This document shows, piece after piece, positions 34,445-42,684 of a stretch of DNA of 64,000 nt. Each line of letters opens with the position of its first letter. The stretch's first letter is position 1. This DNA is from Halomontanus rarus. GTDB taxonomy: Archaea > Halobacteriota > Halobacteria > Halobacteriales > Natrialbaceae. The translations under genes were made by a program, and so were the position numbers. The notes beneath the pieces are model-generated. The model was not told the origin of the DNA. It did not search any database and saw nothing but the letters and a program-made list of their open reading frames with translations. The stretch covers positions 558,001 through 622,000 of the forward strand of contig NZ_CP071598.1 of assembly GCF_017357405.1 (NCBI RefSeq), given 5' to 3'.

Positions 34445-34468
34445 GGGACAATAGGCACCTATTGTCCC
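34445..34468. promoter_or_regulatory. Perfect palindrome at the parA promoter
   Basis: Two perfect 11-bp arms, GGGACAATAGG and CCTATTGTCCC, flank a CA centre. The site lies 27-50 bases before the parA start codon, where it would overlap or abut the core promoter, so a bound protein would probably repress parA. The inner 16 bp are identical to the fifth palindrome of the distant array (25283-25298). Confidence 0.85.
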
Positions 34469-34531
34469 TCAGGCACTCGTATCAGTGAACGCGAGAGTCA
34501 TCTCGCGTGGACGGCTTAAATCTACCGTAGG

Positions 34532-35367
34532 TAGGCACCTAAGGTGCAATAGGTGGGATAGGTGAACAAGGTGGCTAAGCTGAGGTAGGTGGTTGAGGCC
34601 GCCTAGACGGCACAGAGAGAGGTTTAACGCGATGAGAGAGGAGAATCGGCAAGCTGACGGTAGCTCGAGTACGTACCTACGGTACAATAGGTACCTCAGC
34701 TGAGGTAGTTGCTGAAGGTGCGATAGGTAGTTCACCTGTTTGATTTTGAGTGCCTATCCCGGCTCTCGAACGCGTAGTCGGTAGCGAACCTCTTGAAAAA
34801 TAGGTACCACAGGTGAGGTAGGTACTCCAGAAGGGTCAGACACCTCAGGAGAGATTGGCACCTCAGTGCGACCAGCTCGCTCAGTTGCGGGAGGTGAACG
34901 AAGAGTGATTTCGCATCGACCGGACCACAGGAGGCCATTACCCATAGTAATACACCGCTGCGCAGAAAACGGGACATGGAGTGCGACCGTATCCACAATA
35001 GGTACCTCAGGTGAGGGGCGTGGCGGTTCCCGGCGAACCCGACCAGTCAATCCGGGCCGAGACCGAGGCACTACCAGTAGAGTAGGTACCTCAGTTGTGA
35101 TAGGTGAATGAGGTGCAATAGGTACTCGATATAGAAGAGGTAGTTCGTCTAAGAGAACGAGACTCGAACCGGGTAACGATGTACTGAATCGGTCGAAAGA
35201 ACAGATCATGAGCGAAGCACAGTGAAGAATAGGTACCACAGGTGAAATAGACGCAATAGGTCGGAGGTCGGGATCAACCGTCGGTGAAATCCTCGAGGCT
35301 CCCCGACGTCACGTACTCGCACCCCCTACACAACCTATTGCACCTATTGCAACTATCCCATCTATTG
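34532..35367. repeat. Repeat field of AATAGGTACC units (centromere-like)
   Basis: Five copies of a 20-bp unit with consensus AATAGGTACCWCAGNTGAGG occur at 34686, 34799, 34997, 35081 (AGTAGG variant) and 35228. Partial CAATAGGT or GATAGGT half-sites lie at 34547, 34557, 35099, 35116 and 35254. TAGGCACCTA (34532-34541) and a terminal trio of inverse CTATTG boxes (35334-35367) also occur. The stretch is less GC-rich than its surroundings, and its open frames merely translate the repeats. This is the expected form of a partition centromere or iteron field for the adjacent parA operon. Confidence 0.85.
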
Positions 35368-35509
35368 TGATGATCGCGAGTCTACGGTCCGCGAACATCG
35401 TCCAATCGGGGACGGCTTCGAGGACGAGAGACGGGAAGAACGACACCGTTCAGATTCACTTTCACCCCGCTTGGCGAGCCCTTAACCTCGATTCGAACCA
35501 GTATATGGT

Positions 35510-35647
35510 ATGGCAATCGAGTACCGCAATCGGTCCGACGGCGGCCCCGTTACGGTCGCCACCGCGTGCCCATACTGTGAACATCCGATTCGGGAACAAC
35601 AATCGCTAGCAGATCACCTTCGAAGCGGTTGTCCAGCACGTTCGTGA
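35510..35647 (+). CDS. 45-residue C2HC zinc-finger microprotein
   Basis: A short frame ending in a compact finger: ACPYCEHPI near 19-27 and LADHLRSGCPAR near 33-44, giving Cys-x2-Cys and His-x4-Cys as likely zinc ligands. The pattern is that of small haloarchaeal C2H2/C2HC finger proteins. A TATA-like CCTTAACC lies about 30 bases before the ATG, consistent with a leaderless transcript. It adjoins the repeat field on the side away from parA, so a role as accessory DNA-binding factor for the repeats is possible but untested. Confidence 0.7.
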   Translation: MAIEYRNRSDGGPVTVATACPYCEHPIREQQSLADHLRSGCPARS

Positions 35648-35995
35648 TCGGAAACCGGTAATCGGTTCGTATTCGATCCTCCGTCGTTCTCCTCGCTGAG
35701 CCCGGCCGATCGACACGAGAATCGTACGCGGTACCTCGACGTTCTGTACCTCCACCAACACAACGTCCGAACCGCGGACAGCCCCTTCGTCGGACGAACG
35801 CGGCGCGAATCTATCAGCGAATACACAAAGTATATACGACATAAGCAGGATTCTTGCGAGAGAGGTTTAGAAGAACAATTCCCTCCACCACCAAACCACA
35901 TACGGCTCACGGACAGGTCGCCCAATCGGTTCGGGTGATCCCACAGGAAAGCAACCGAAACGAACGCCCAGAGTGATCGAATCGCTCCGACACGC
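35648..35995. other. Intergenic region upstream of the HTTM gene
   Basis: No gene is supported. AAGTATATACG (35828-35838) is a TATA-like element without a nearby start codon. Minus-strand frames here are Arg/Ser-rich chance frames. Confidence 0.5.
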
Positions 35996-37627
35996 ATGAA
36001 CGACGACAACGCACACGCCTCGCGTGCGGCCCGCGTTCGAGACCGCACTCGAGTCGCCCTCGAGCGACGTCTCGGTATCGATCCGCGCGCACTGGCTGCC
36101 TTTCGTATCGCCCTCGCACTCGTGTTGCTCTTCGATCTCGTCCATCGAGTAAGCGATCTCGTCGTCTTCTACACGGACGAAGGGGCGTTCCCACGGGAGT
36201 TGCTCTTCGAGTACTCGGCGGCGACCGGCCAGTACTCGCTGCACGCCCTCTCTGGAGCCGCGTGGGTTCAGGCGCTCCTGTTTCTCACTGCAGGCGTCCT
36301 CGCATGCTCGCTGCTCGTGGGCTACCGGACGAGACTCGTCACCGTCCTCTCACTGGTAATGCTGGTCTCCGTGCAGTTTCGGAATCCCCTCGTCCTGAAC
36401 GGCGCGGATCGGTTCCTGCGGGAACTACTGGTTCTGGCGGTGTTCTTGCCGCTGGGAACTCGCTGGGCGATCGACGCCCACCGAACGGACGGGTCTGACG
36501 GAGACGAGGACCGAACGGAGACGAAGACCGAACGGACCGCCGATCGGTCGGCTGGAGACCGAAACGAAAACCGGCGAATAGCGATCCCGGCGACGGCGGC
36601 GTATCTCGTCTACGTCGTCGGCTTCTTCCTCAGCAACGCCCAGATCAAACTCCGGGGCGACCGCTGGACCGGCGGCGAAGCGTTACAATACGCGCTCCGA
36701 CAGGACGACGTCACGATCCTCCTCGGGAATCACCTCCAGAACTACCCGCTCTTCCTCGAGGTCGGCACCTACGGCTGGTTCGGACTCGTCCTCTGTTCAC
36801 CGCTCTTGCTCGTGTTCGCCGACCGGCTCCGGCTCGCCTACCTCGTGCTGTTCCTCGGTGCCGTGGCCGGAATGGCAGTGAGTATGGCCGTCGGTCTCTT
36901 CCCGTTCGTCCTAGCCACCGCCTTACTCCCGTTTTTCCCACCCCGGGTCTGGGACGCCCTCGAGCGAATCGGATCGTCGGCGGCCCGAAGCGTACCCGCG
37001 TTCGCGAACCTGCACGAACGGATCCCGCGAGGAAACGGTCGTCGCGTACTGCCGGAGATACCGGAGTCAATCCGACACCGGCACCGCCAGCTATGGGCCG
37101 TCATCGGCGGCTGTGTCCTCATCTTCATCGTGCTCTGGGTCGTCGGATTGCTCGGATTCGCGGATACGTTCGAACCCGTCGACTCGGTCAATCCCGAGGA
37201 GAATCGGTGGGGAATGTACGCTCCGGATCCGAGCGAGAGCTACGGCTGGTACGTCGTCGCCGTCGACCTCGAGAACGACGAACGGGTCGACGCCCTCCAC
37301 CGATCCGAACTCAGGACGACCCCGCCGTCCGACGCCGCCGAGGCGATCCCCAGCTTCCGGTGGCGACAGTACCTGTACGAGGTCCGGACCAACGACGAAA
37401 TCGCTGCGCAGTTCACCGAGTACGTCTGTCAGAGCGCCGGCGATCACTACGAGGCCCCCGCCACGCAGGTGAACGTGACCTACGTCCAGCAATCGATCTC
37501 CCTCGAGGAGGAGACGGAACCATACGAGTTCGACGTCACCGACCGGTCGTGTTCGGATTCGCCTCGAGTTGCCACCGACCGCTCCCCGCCCGAACGGCCC
37601 GCCACCGCGACCGGAACGCTGAATTAG
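35996..37627 (+). CDS. HTTM-domain membrane protein
   Basis: A 543-residue protein of the HTTM (vitamin-K-dependent gamma-carboxylase-like) family. DPRALAAFRIALALVLLFDL near 29-48 is the typical start of the domain, followed by about eight more hydrophobic segments and a hydrophilic loop at 161-200. After the last helix (near 365-385) comes an exported or cytoplasmic C-terminal domain of about 150 residues. The biochemical reaction of prokaryotic HTTM proteins is unknown. It is paired with the DCC-family gene 33 bases downstream, an association seen widely in bacteria and haloarchaea. Confidence 0.88.
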   Translation: MNDDNAHASRAARVRDRTRVALERRLGIDPRALAAFRIALALVLLFDLVHRVSDLVVFYTDEGAFPRELLFEYSAATGQYSLHALSGAAWVQALLFLTAGVLACSLLVGYRTRLVTVLSLVMLVSVQFRNPLVLNGADRFLRELLVLAVFLPLGTRWAIDAHRTDGSDGDEDRTETKTERTADRSAGDRNENRRIAIPATAAYLVYVVGFFLSNAQIKLRGDRWTGGEALQYALRQDDVTILLGNHLQNYPLFLEVGTYGWFGLVLCSPLLLVFADRLRLAYLVLFLGAVAGMAVSMAVGLFPFVLATALLPFFPPRVWDALERIGSSAARSVPAFANLHERIPRGNGRRVLPEIPESIRHRHRQLWAVIGGCVLIFIVLWVVGLLGFADTFEPVDSVNPEENRWGMYAPDPSESYGWYVVAVDLENDERVDALHRSELRTTPPSDAAEAIPSFRWRQYLYEVRTNDEIAAQFTEYVCQSAGDHYEAPATQVNVTYVQQSISLEEETEPYEFDVTDRSCSDSPRVATDRSPPERPATATGTLN

Positions 37628-37660
37628 CGACGAGCCGAATTCACGATCACGACTACGCAG

Positions 37661-38089
37661 ATGGGCGACGAGATTCCAGACGAGGGTTCGATCATCCTCT
37701 TCGACGGCGTCTGCAACCTCTGTAACGGGTTCGTTCAGTTCGTCGTTCCGCGAGATCCCGACGGCCAATTCCACTTCGCGTCGCTCCAGTCCGACGTCGG
37801 CCAAGCGCTGCTGGCCGCACACGACCTCCCGACCGAGACGCTCGAGTCGGTCGTCCTGATCGACGGCGGTGACTGCTACGTAAAGTCGGCAGCGGTCGTT
37901 CGGATCCTCACAGCGCTGGGCGGTATCTATACCCTGTGCGCCCCACTCGGATACGTTCCAGAACCGATTCGAGACTGGGCGTACGAAGCCGTCGCAACCA
38001 ATCGATATCGGTTGTTCGGCACGAAAGAGCACTGTCGAATGCCCTCTCGTTCCGAGAGCGAGGAAATTCGAGCCCGGTTTCTCGAGTGA
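37661..38089 (+). CDS. DCC-family thiol-disulfide oxidoreductase
   Basis: A 142-residue thioredoxin-like protein of the DCC (DUF393) family. The defining motif DGVCNLCNGFVQF spans about 15-27, with the two Cys forming the redox pair. A C-terminal Cys in KEHCRMP near 129 is a third conserved candidate. It probably reduces or oxidises disulfides of the partner HTTM protein or its substrate. The short gap and same strand indicate an operon. Confidence 0.92.
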   Translation: MGDEIPDEGSIILFDGVCNLCNGFVQFVVPRDPDGQFHFASLQSDVGQALLAAHDLPTETLESVVLIDGGDCYVKSAAVVRILTALGGIYTLCAPLGYVPEPIRDWAYEAVATNRYRLFGTKEHCRMPSRSESEEIRARFLE

Positions 38090-38372
38090 GTGTCGCCCGA
38101 CCACCGATAGCACGGTTCACGGTCGTCACTCGATCTCCAAGTTCCGATATCGAATAGCGAAGAGCGAATATCGATCGAAGAGCCGCGACGACACCGGTGC
38201 TCGAGAAGAAACGGGTCCGTGAGTACAGTCGAGAACGTCCCGACTGAAACGGGTCCCACACCGATCGGGCGACGAGTGGACGGTCGGGCGGACACCGACC
38301 CACCCCGTCAGTAGCGACTCCCGCGACGACCGCAATCGACTGCCATCGACGCTGTACGATCGATTCCCGACG

Positions 38373-38663
38373 TCACTCGTCGGCGAGCAACTCACCGACG
38401 TACTGGTCCTCCCAGTCGCGTCGCGCTTCGACCTCACGGCGGCCACGCCGTGTCACTGCGTAGACGTTCGTTCGGCGGTCCATCTCGCCTTTCTCGAGCA
38501 GTCCTTTGTCGACCAACGTATCGAGGTTCGGATACAGCCGGCCGTGATGGATTTCGGATTCGTAGTAGTCGTCGAGTTCGTCCTTGATCGCGAGTCCGTG
38601 CGGTTCTTCTAATCCCGCTGCCACGTACAATAAGTCACGCTGGAAACCGGTTAAATCGTACAT
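38373..38663 (-). CDS. PadR-family transcriptional regulator
   Basis: A 96-residue winged-helix regulator. The N-terminal helices (LTGFQRDLLYVAAGLEEPHG) and the recognition helix with wing (HHGRLYPNLDTLVDKGLLEKG near 39-59, then VYAVTRRGRREVE near 67-79) match the PadR domain. The C-terminal dimerisation helix is short. Its target is unknown. It is divergent from the 39-residue gene at 38973. Confidence 0.9.
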   Translation of the reverse strand: MYDLTGFQRDLLYVAAGLEEPHGLAIKDELDDYYESEIHHGRLYPNLDTLVDKGLLEKGEMDRRTNVYAVTRRGRREVEARRDWEDQYVGELLADE

Positions 38664-38972
38664 ACCAGCCCCTACGAAGAATGGTGCAATAAGGGTGTGG
38701 AAAGCGGACGATCAGATCGTGGGGAATGGCGACCGAATCGTGACACGTTTTCGAGCAGAATCGCGAGTTCAAAATCGGAGCGACGATCGTCGGGAGTCGG
38801 ACGTCCTGTCCCGTAGAATGCTTACCTCTACTGATGACTTCGCTCGTGGAGACAGTTTCGGTAGAGTAGCCGGTGATCGGTGCGGAGTTTCACCGAGTTC
38901 ACGGTGCTCCGATCTCGTGGTCGTGCGTCCCGAACCAATTGATTTATTGTGTTTTAGGAGCGGATTCTAATC
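38664..38972. other. Region between PadR and the 39-residue gene
   Basis: No gene is supported. TTGATTTATTG near 38939-38949 is an AT-rich promoter-like element about 25-34 bases before the ATG at 38973. Confidence 0.45.
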
Positions 38973-39092
38973 ATGGACATATCAAACATACTATCAGAGA
39001 TAGTCGAGGGGTACATCTCCGGCGGGACCGAGGAAGCGATCTCGGAAGGCGTTGAAGAGACCGCGGAAGAAGCGACGGGTAAAGACCTGTGA
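38973..39092 (+). CDS. 39-residue acidic amphipathic microprotein
   Basis: A short frame encoding a peptide that starts MDISNILSEIVEGYISGG and ends in a Glu/Ala/Thr-rich helix. Net charge is strongly negative, as expected for this proteome, and no Cys is present. A promoter-like AT stretch precedes it. I do not recognise a family. It abuts a GC-rich stem (39097-39146) and an IS200/IS605-type remnant. Confidence 0.45.
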   Translation: MDISNILSEIVEGYISGGTEEAISEGVEETAEEATGKDL

Positions 39093-39096
39093 GCTA

Positions 39097-39146
39097 CCCC
39101 TGCCTCCTCACTCGCGGCTACTGCCGCTCGTTCCTCGAGGCAGGGG
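39097..39146 (+). terminator. 10-bp stem-loop after the 39-residue gene
   Basis: CCCCTGCCTC (39097-39106) and GAGGCAGGGG (39137-39146) are perfect inverted repeats separated by 30 bases. The hairpin could end the microprotein transcript, or could be the subterminal hairpin of an IS200/IS605-type element, for which CCCCTGCCT stems are common in haloarchaea. Confidence 0.45.
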
Positions 39147-39344
39147 CTTCCTGCTTCGACGACGTTGTCAGACTGCGTCTGACAGCCTGTCGAGGTTCCC
39201 TCGACAAACGCGACGTGCAGACACCGTAACTAGATACGACAACCAAATGCGATCGGTCGCGTCTGATTCTCAGAACATCTCACGACGTCGAGCTCGTCAC
39301 TGCAAGCGCTGTCGGCGAATCGTAACGATCCAAACCATACACTT

Positions 39345-39530
39345 CGTTGACATCCTCCCCGCCCTGAAGGGGCATGACGAGACGCGATGCGTCTCGTTGC
39401 ACCCGAAAACGCGTCGCGTTTTCGAGGACGAGGATTCCCAAGCGTTGGGATATTACGGTTTGCAGTCTACCACTTGGTCACGCGGTACGAATCCGCGTGG
39501 CAAGTCATAGAAGGAGACTGATGGCTGTGC
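39345..39530 (+). mobile_element. IS200/IS605-type left-end remnant, no transposase
   Basis: The block GACATCCTCCCCGCCCTGAAGG (39349-39370) and the later GATTCCCAAGCG (39433-39444) followed by a GCGGT..CCGCG hairpin are characteristic, from memory of annotated elements, of the left ends of haloarchaeal tnpB-bearing elements. No TnpA or TnpB frame follows; the next gene is a glycoside hydrolase. An insertion of about 45 bases carrying GACGCGATGCGTC and AACGCGTCGCGTTTT palindromic stretches interrupts the usual spacing. It is best read as a decayed or solo end. Confidence 0.5.
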
Positions 39531-39688
39531 CAACCAGCCGGTACTCCTATCCTCGTCCAGACTGGCCGAAGAATCGGATACAAAGAACGAACGATTCCCC
39601 CTAAATCGCTGTTCTCGCAGAACGAAACCTGTCAGAGGGACCGGTATGATTTATTGGTAGGGCGGAGCGTTGGTGATCTAGACGTCTG

Positions 39689-41173
39689 ATGTCACCGACA
39701 GATACGGTTCGCGTCCAGACCCACGACGAGATCGACCGCGTCAATCCAAACGTTCACGGCCATTTTGCCGAGCACCTTGGACGGTGTATCTACGGTGGAA
39801 TCTGGGTCAGCGATGACGATCAGGTCCAGACAACCGATGGGATGCGTGAGGACACGCTCGAACTCCTTTCCGACCTCGGGCTCAACCAGCTCCGGTGGCC
39901 CGGCGGCTGCTTCGCCGATGACTACCACTGGCGCGACGGGATCGGTCCCAGGGAAGACAGGCCCCGCCGGCCCAACGATTTTTGGGCACAAGGCCAAGAA
40001 GAAACGTACGAGGAGTCGAACGAATTTGGGACTGAAGAGTTCCTGCGGCTGTGTCGGCACGTGGACGCCGAACCGTTTCTGGCTGCGAACCTCGGATCGG
40101 GGTCGCCAGAGGAGGCCCGCCGTTGGGTCGAGTATTGCAACAATGAGGGTGATACGGCGCTCACCCGGGAGCGCGCCGAGAACGGATCCCCCGAGCCCCA
40201 CGACGTGACGTACTGGGGGGTGGGCAACGAAAATTGGGGCTGTGGCGGCCGGTTCGATCCGGAGACCTACGCCAACGAGTTCCGTCGGTTCGCCCACTTC
40301 ATGAAGCTCGCTGGCGCCGAGGAGACGGTTGCCTGTGGCCACATTAACGAAGACTGGAACCGCCGGTTTTTTGCCGAACTCACCGAACCAGATCTCGTCG
40401 ATCATCTCTCGGTCCACCGGTACTACGGACGGTTCGGCCCGGATTGCGGGAGTGCCACGGAGTTCGATCGTGAGGAGTACTACAGGTTCTTCGCCCACTC
40501 GTTGCAGGTCGGGACGGACATCGACGACGCGATAGCCACCATCGACACTTACGCTTCCACGGACGACATTGGCATTGCAGTGGACGAATGGGGCGCGTGG
40601 CACCCCGAAGCCGAAAGTGAGAACGGACTCGAACAGGAAAACAGCGTCCGGGACGCCGTGGCCGCCGCTGGCGTCATGGATGACTTCAACCACCGAGCGG
40701 ACGCGATCGAGATGGCGAATCTCGCCCAAGCGGTAAACGTCCTGCAGTGTGTGGTCCAGACCGACGAGGAGGCGGCGTGGCCGACGCCCACTTACCAGGT
40801 GTTCGACCTGTACCAACCCCATGCCGGTGCCACGGCCCTCCGGACGGTCGTAGACACCGAAGAGAAAGAGACCGACATCGGTGACCTGCCCTTGGTTAGC
40901 GCGTCGGCCACGGTCGGTGAGGACGCGACGTACGTCACGGTGAGTAACCGACATCGTACCGACGAGCGGATGGTCCGCGTGACCCTCGACGGTGAGGTTC
41001 GAGATACTTCCGGTCAGGTACTATTCTCGGATCACGATCCTTCGGATTACTCGGCTCGGGACAATGCCGACGAGTTTACCGCAGACGACGCCGAGATCGC
41101 GATTGAGGATGGTAGCCTCGTAGTGGACCTTCCGCCGTGTAGTGTAGCGGGCGTGTCGATCGAGTCGACCTAA
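39689..41173 (+). CDS. Alpha-L-arabinofuranosidase (GH51 family)
   Basis: A 494-residue glycoside hydrolase. The family start HGHFAEHLGRCIYGGIW near 23-39 and the barrel motif RWPGGCFADDYHW near 69-81 are evident. The acid/base Glu181 lies in WGVGNENWG and the nucleophile Glu300 in VDEWG. A C-terminal beta-sandwich covers about 390-494. There is no signal peptide, so it probably acts on imported arabino-oligosaccharides in the cytoplasm. Two alpha/beta hydrolases follow on the opposite strand. Codon use is slightly less GC-biased than in the hut genes, which hints at later acquisition. Confidence 0.93.
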   Translation: MSPTDTVRVQTHDEIDRVNPNVHGHFAEHLGRCIYGGIWVSDDDQVQTTDGMREDTLELLSDLGLNQLRWPGGCFADDYHWRDGIGPREDRPRRPNDFWAQGQEETYEESNEFGTEEFLRLCRHVDAEPFLAANLGSGSPEEARRWVEYCNNEGDTALTRERAENGSPEPHDVTYWGVGNENWGCGGRFDPETYANEFRRFAHFMKLAGAEETVACGHINEDWNRRFFAELTEPDLVDHLSVHRYYGRFGPDCGSATEFDREEYYRFFAHSLQVGTDIDDAIATIDTYASTDDIGIAVDEWGAWHPEAESENGLEQENSVRDAVAAAGVMDDFNHRADAIEMANLAQAVNVLQCVVQTDEEAAWPTPTYQVFDLYQPHAGATALRTVVDTEEKETDIGDLPLVSASATVGEDATYVTVSNRHRTDERMVRVTLDGEVRDTSGQVLFSDHDPSDYSARDNADEFTADDAEIAIEDGSLVVDLPPCSVAGVSIEST

Positions 41174-41587
41174 CTTCTGTATAGCTACTTTCCCTTCTGA
41201 AGGTAGTGTTCAGATTAGTCGAGTCCATACGAGGGCAAACGCTTCGATCCAGTCGCTGGCTCGTCGAGGAACACCAGATCCGAGCGATTGGGGTGCGTCA
41301 GAACGAAATTCAAGCGCCGAACCTCCTCGTTCTCGAATTGCTTCAGCCACGTTGAACCGAAAACCGCCGAATCATGGCTCCAGACTTTCGCTCGCTGGCA
41401 CAATTCCACTAACCAAACACGATGGTCTCGACCACCAATGGAGATGTACAGACGTCACCATCTAGTTGAGGTCGATCCCGATTGTTCGAATCCGATAGCG
41501 TCCTCTGCTTCAGGCCGCTAGAAGCCCGCTCGCCGATGAGGTGGCCGATGTCGCGAGTGGTGATGAAGACGTTGATGGGAGATCCGC
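41174..41587. other. Intergenic region, no supported gene
   Basis: Minus-strand frames of about 60 residues occur here but lack motifs and have mixed composition. The sequence is less GC-rich than its neighbours and could be a decayed gene. Nothing can be assigned. Confidence 0.4.
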
Positions 41588-42589
41588 TCACTCGATGGTT
41601 CGTTCGAGAAACCGCCGGACAGCCTCGGGACCAGCGGGTGGGAGGTCCACGAAAAGGGGCTCGGGCGACCCGCCGTCCTCGACGTGTGTCGCCTCGTAGA
41701 CCGACTGGGCGTGAGTCGGGTCTGCTGCGAGCAGGTCCATCGCCACGCGTTCGGACTCGATGTCTTCGACACTTTCGACCCAGACGTGGTTCAGGTCGTG
41801 TAGCTCATAGAAGACCGCGTCCACTCCAGCCTCCTCCAGGGCGTCGAAAAACCGGTGGCTGTGTTCCACGTCGACCACCTCGTCTTTGCGGCCGTGCATC
41901 AACAGCGCTGGCGGGCTTTCGGGCGTGACGTGCGTGACGGGACTGGCCTGTGCCCACCGCTCGGGGTGTTCGGACTGGGGGCCGCCCAGCAACAGCGGAA
42001 TGAGTCCCTCGCTTTCTTGGGCCCCTTCGCTCTCGTCCTCGACGAGCCTGAAGTCGGCGGCGCCGTACCAGCTGACGACGGCCTGTACGGCACCGGATTC
42101 GTCGGGCGCGACGGTCTTCTCGACCTCGTCGGCAAAGGCGTCCCCGAGGTCAGTGACGTCGTCGACGACGCCCGCGAGGAGGGCAAGATGCCCACCCGCG
42201 GAGGAGCCCCACGCGGCAATTTGGTCGGCGTCGTAGCCGTACTCGTCAGCGTGAGCACGAAGCCATCGAATCCCGGCTTTCACGTCTACAAAGTGGTCAG
42301 GGAAGGTACCTCGTGGGGTGGGGTTTGCCGGGTCGTACATCTCTTCGACGGCCGCCCCCTCGGGCGCCTCTTGGAGGCGGTAGCTGACGCTGGCGATAGC
42401 GCAACCCCACTCAGCGGCATACTGCTCGGGATCGGGGATATTCGAGCGCGTCTCTGCGATCCAGCCGCCACCGTGGACGTAGACGACGAGTGGAGGGTTC
42501 TCACGTTCCGGTACGTAGAGATCGAGCTTCATTTCACCGGTCTCACGCTCAGCGTAGGTTATTCCCTTCTGGATAGTAGGATCGGCCAT
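41588..42589 (-). CDS. Alpha/beta hydrolase, esterase/lipase type
   Basis: A 333-residue hydrolase of the HSL/BD-FAE-like class. The oxyanion motif YVHGGGWI lies near 39-46 and the nucleophile elbow AWGSSAGGHL near 136-145 (Ser in GSSAG). Asp in GRKDEVVD near 252 and His in LNHVWVE near 283 complete the triad. Start at 42589 is chosen by the family N-terminus. Its position beside the GH51 enzyme suggests deacylation of plant polysaccharide fragments, but this is inference. Confidence 0.88.
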   Translation of the reverse strand: MADPTIQKGITYAERETGEMKLDLYVPERENPPLVVYVHGGGWIAETRSNIPDPEQYAAEWGCAIASVSYRLQEAPEGAAVEEMYDPANPTPRGTFPDHFVDVKAGIRWLRAHADEYGYDADQIAAWGSSAGGHLALLAGVVDDVTDLGDAFADEVEKTVAPDESGAVQAVVSWYGAADFRLVEDESEGAQESEGLIPLLLGGPQSEHPERWAQASPVTHVTPESPPALLMHGRKDEVVDVEHSHRFFDALEEAGVDAVFYELHDLNHVWVESVEDIESERVAMDLLAADPTHAQSVYEATHVEDGGSPEPLFVDLPPAGPEAVRRFLERTIE

Positions 42590-42684
42590 TCTATTACGAA
42601 CGAGATCGTATGATAGTATAAAGTTAAAAATCTCCCTACCGACCCGCCGTTTTTCGACGGGCGGCACTCACGGTTCGGAGACCG

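Noticed and set aside
34469..35239. Leu/His-rich minus-strand frames in the repeat field
   Set aside because: Their LSHLxHL patterns are direct translations of the AATAGGTACC repeats and have no independent protein character.
41215..41591. Two minus-strand frames of about 60 residues after the GH51 gene
   Set aside because: No conserved motif or clear promoter; possibly a decayed gene, but nothing can be assigned.
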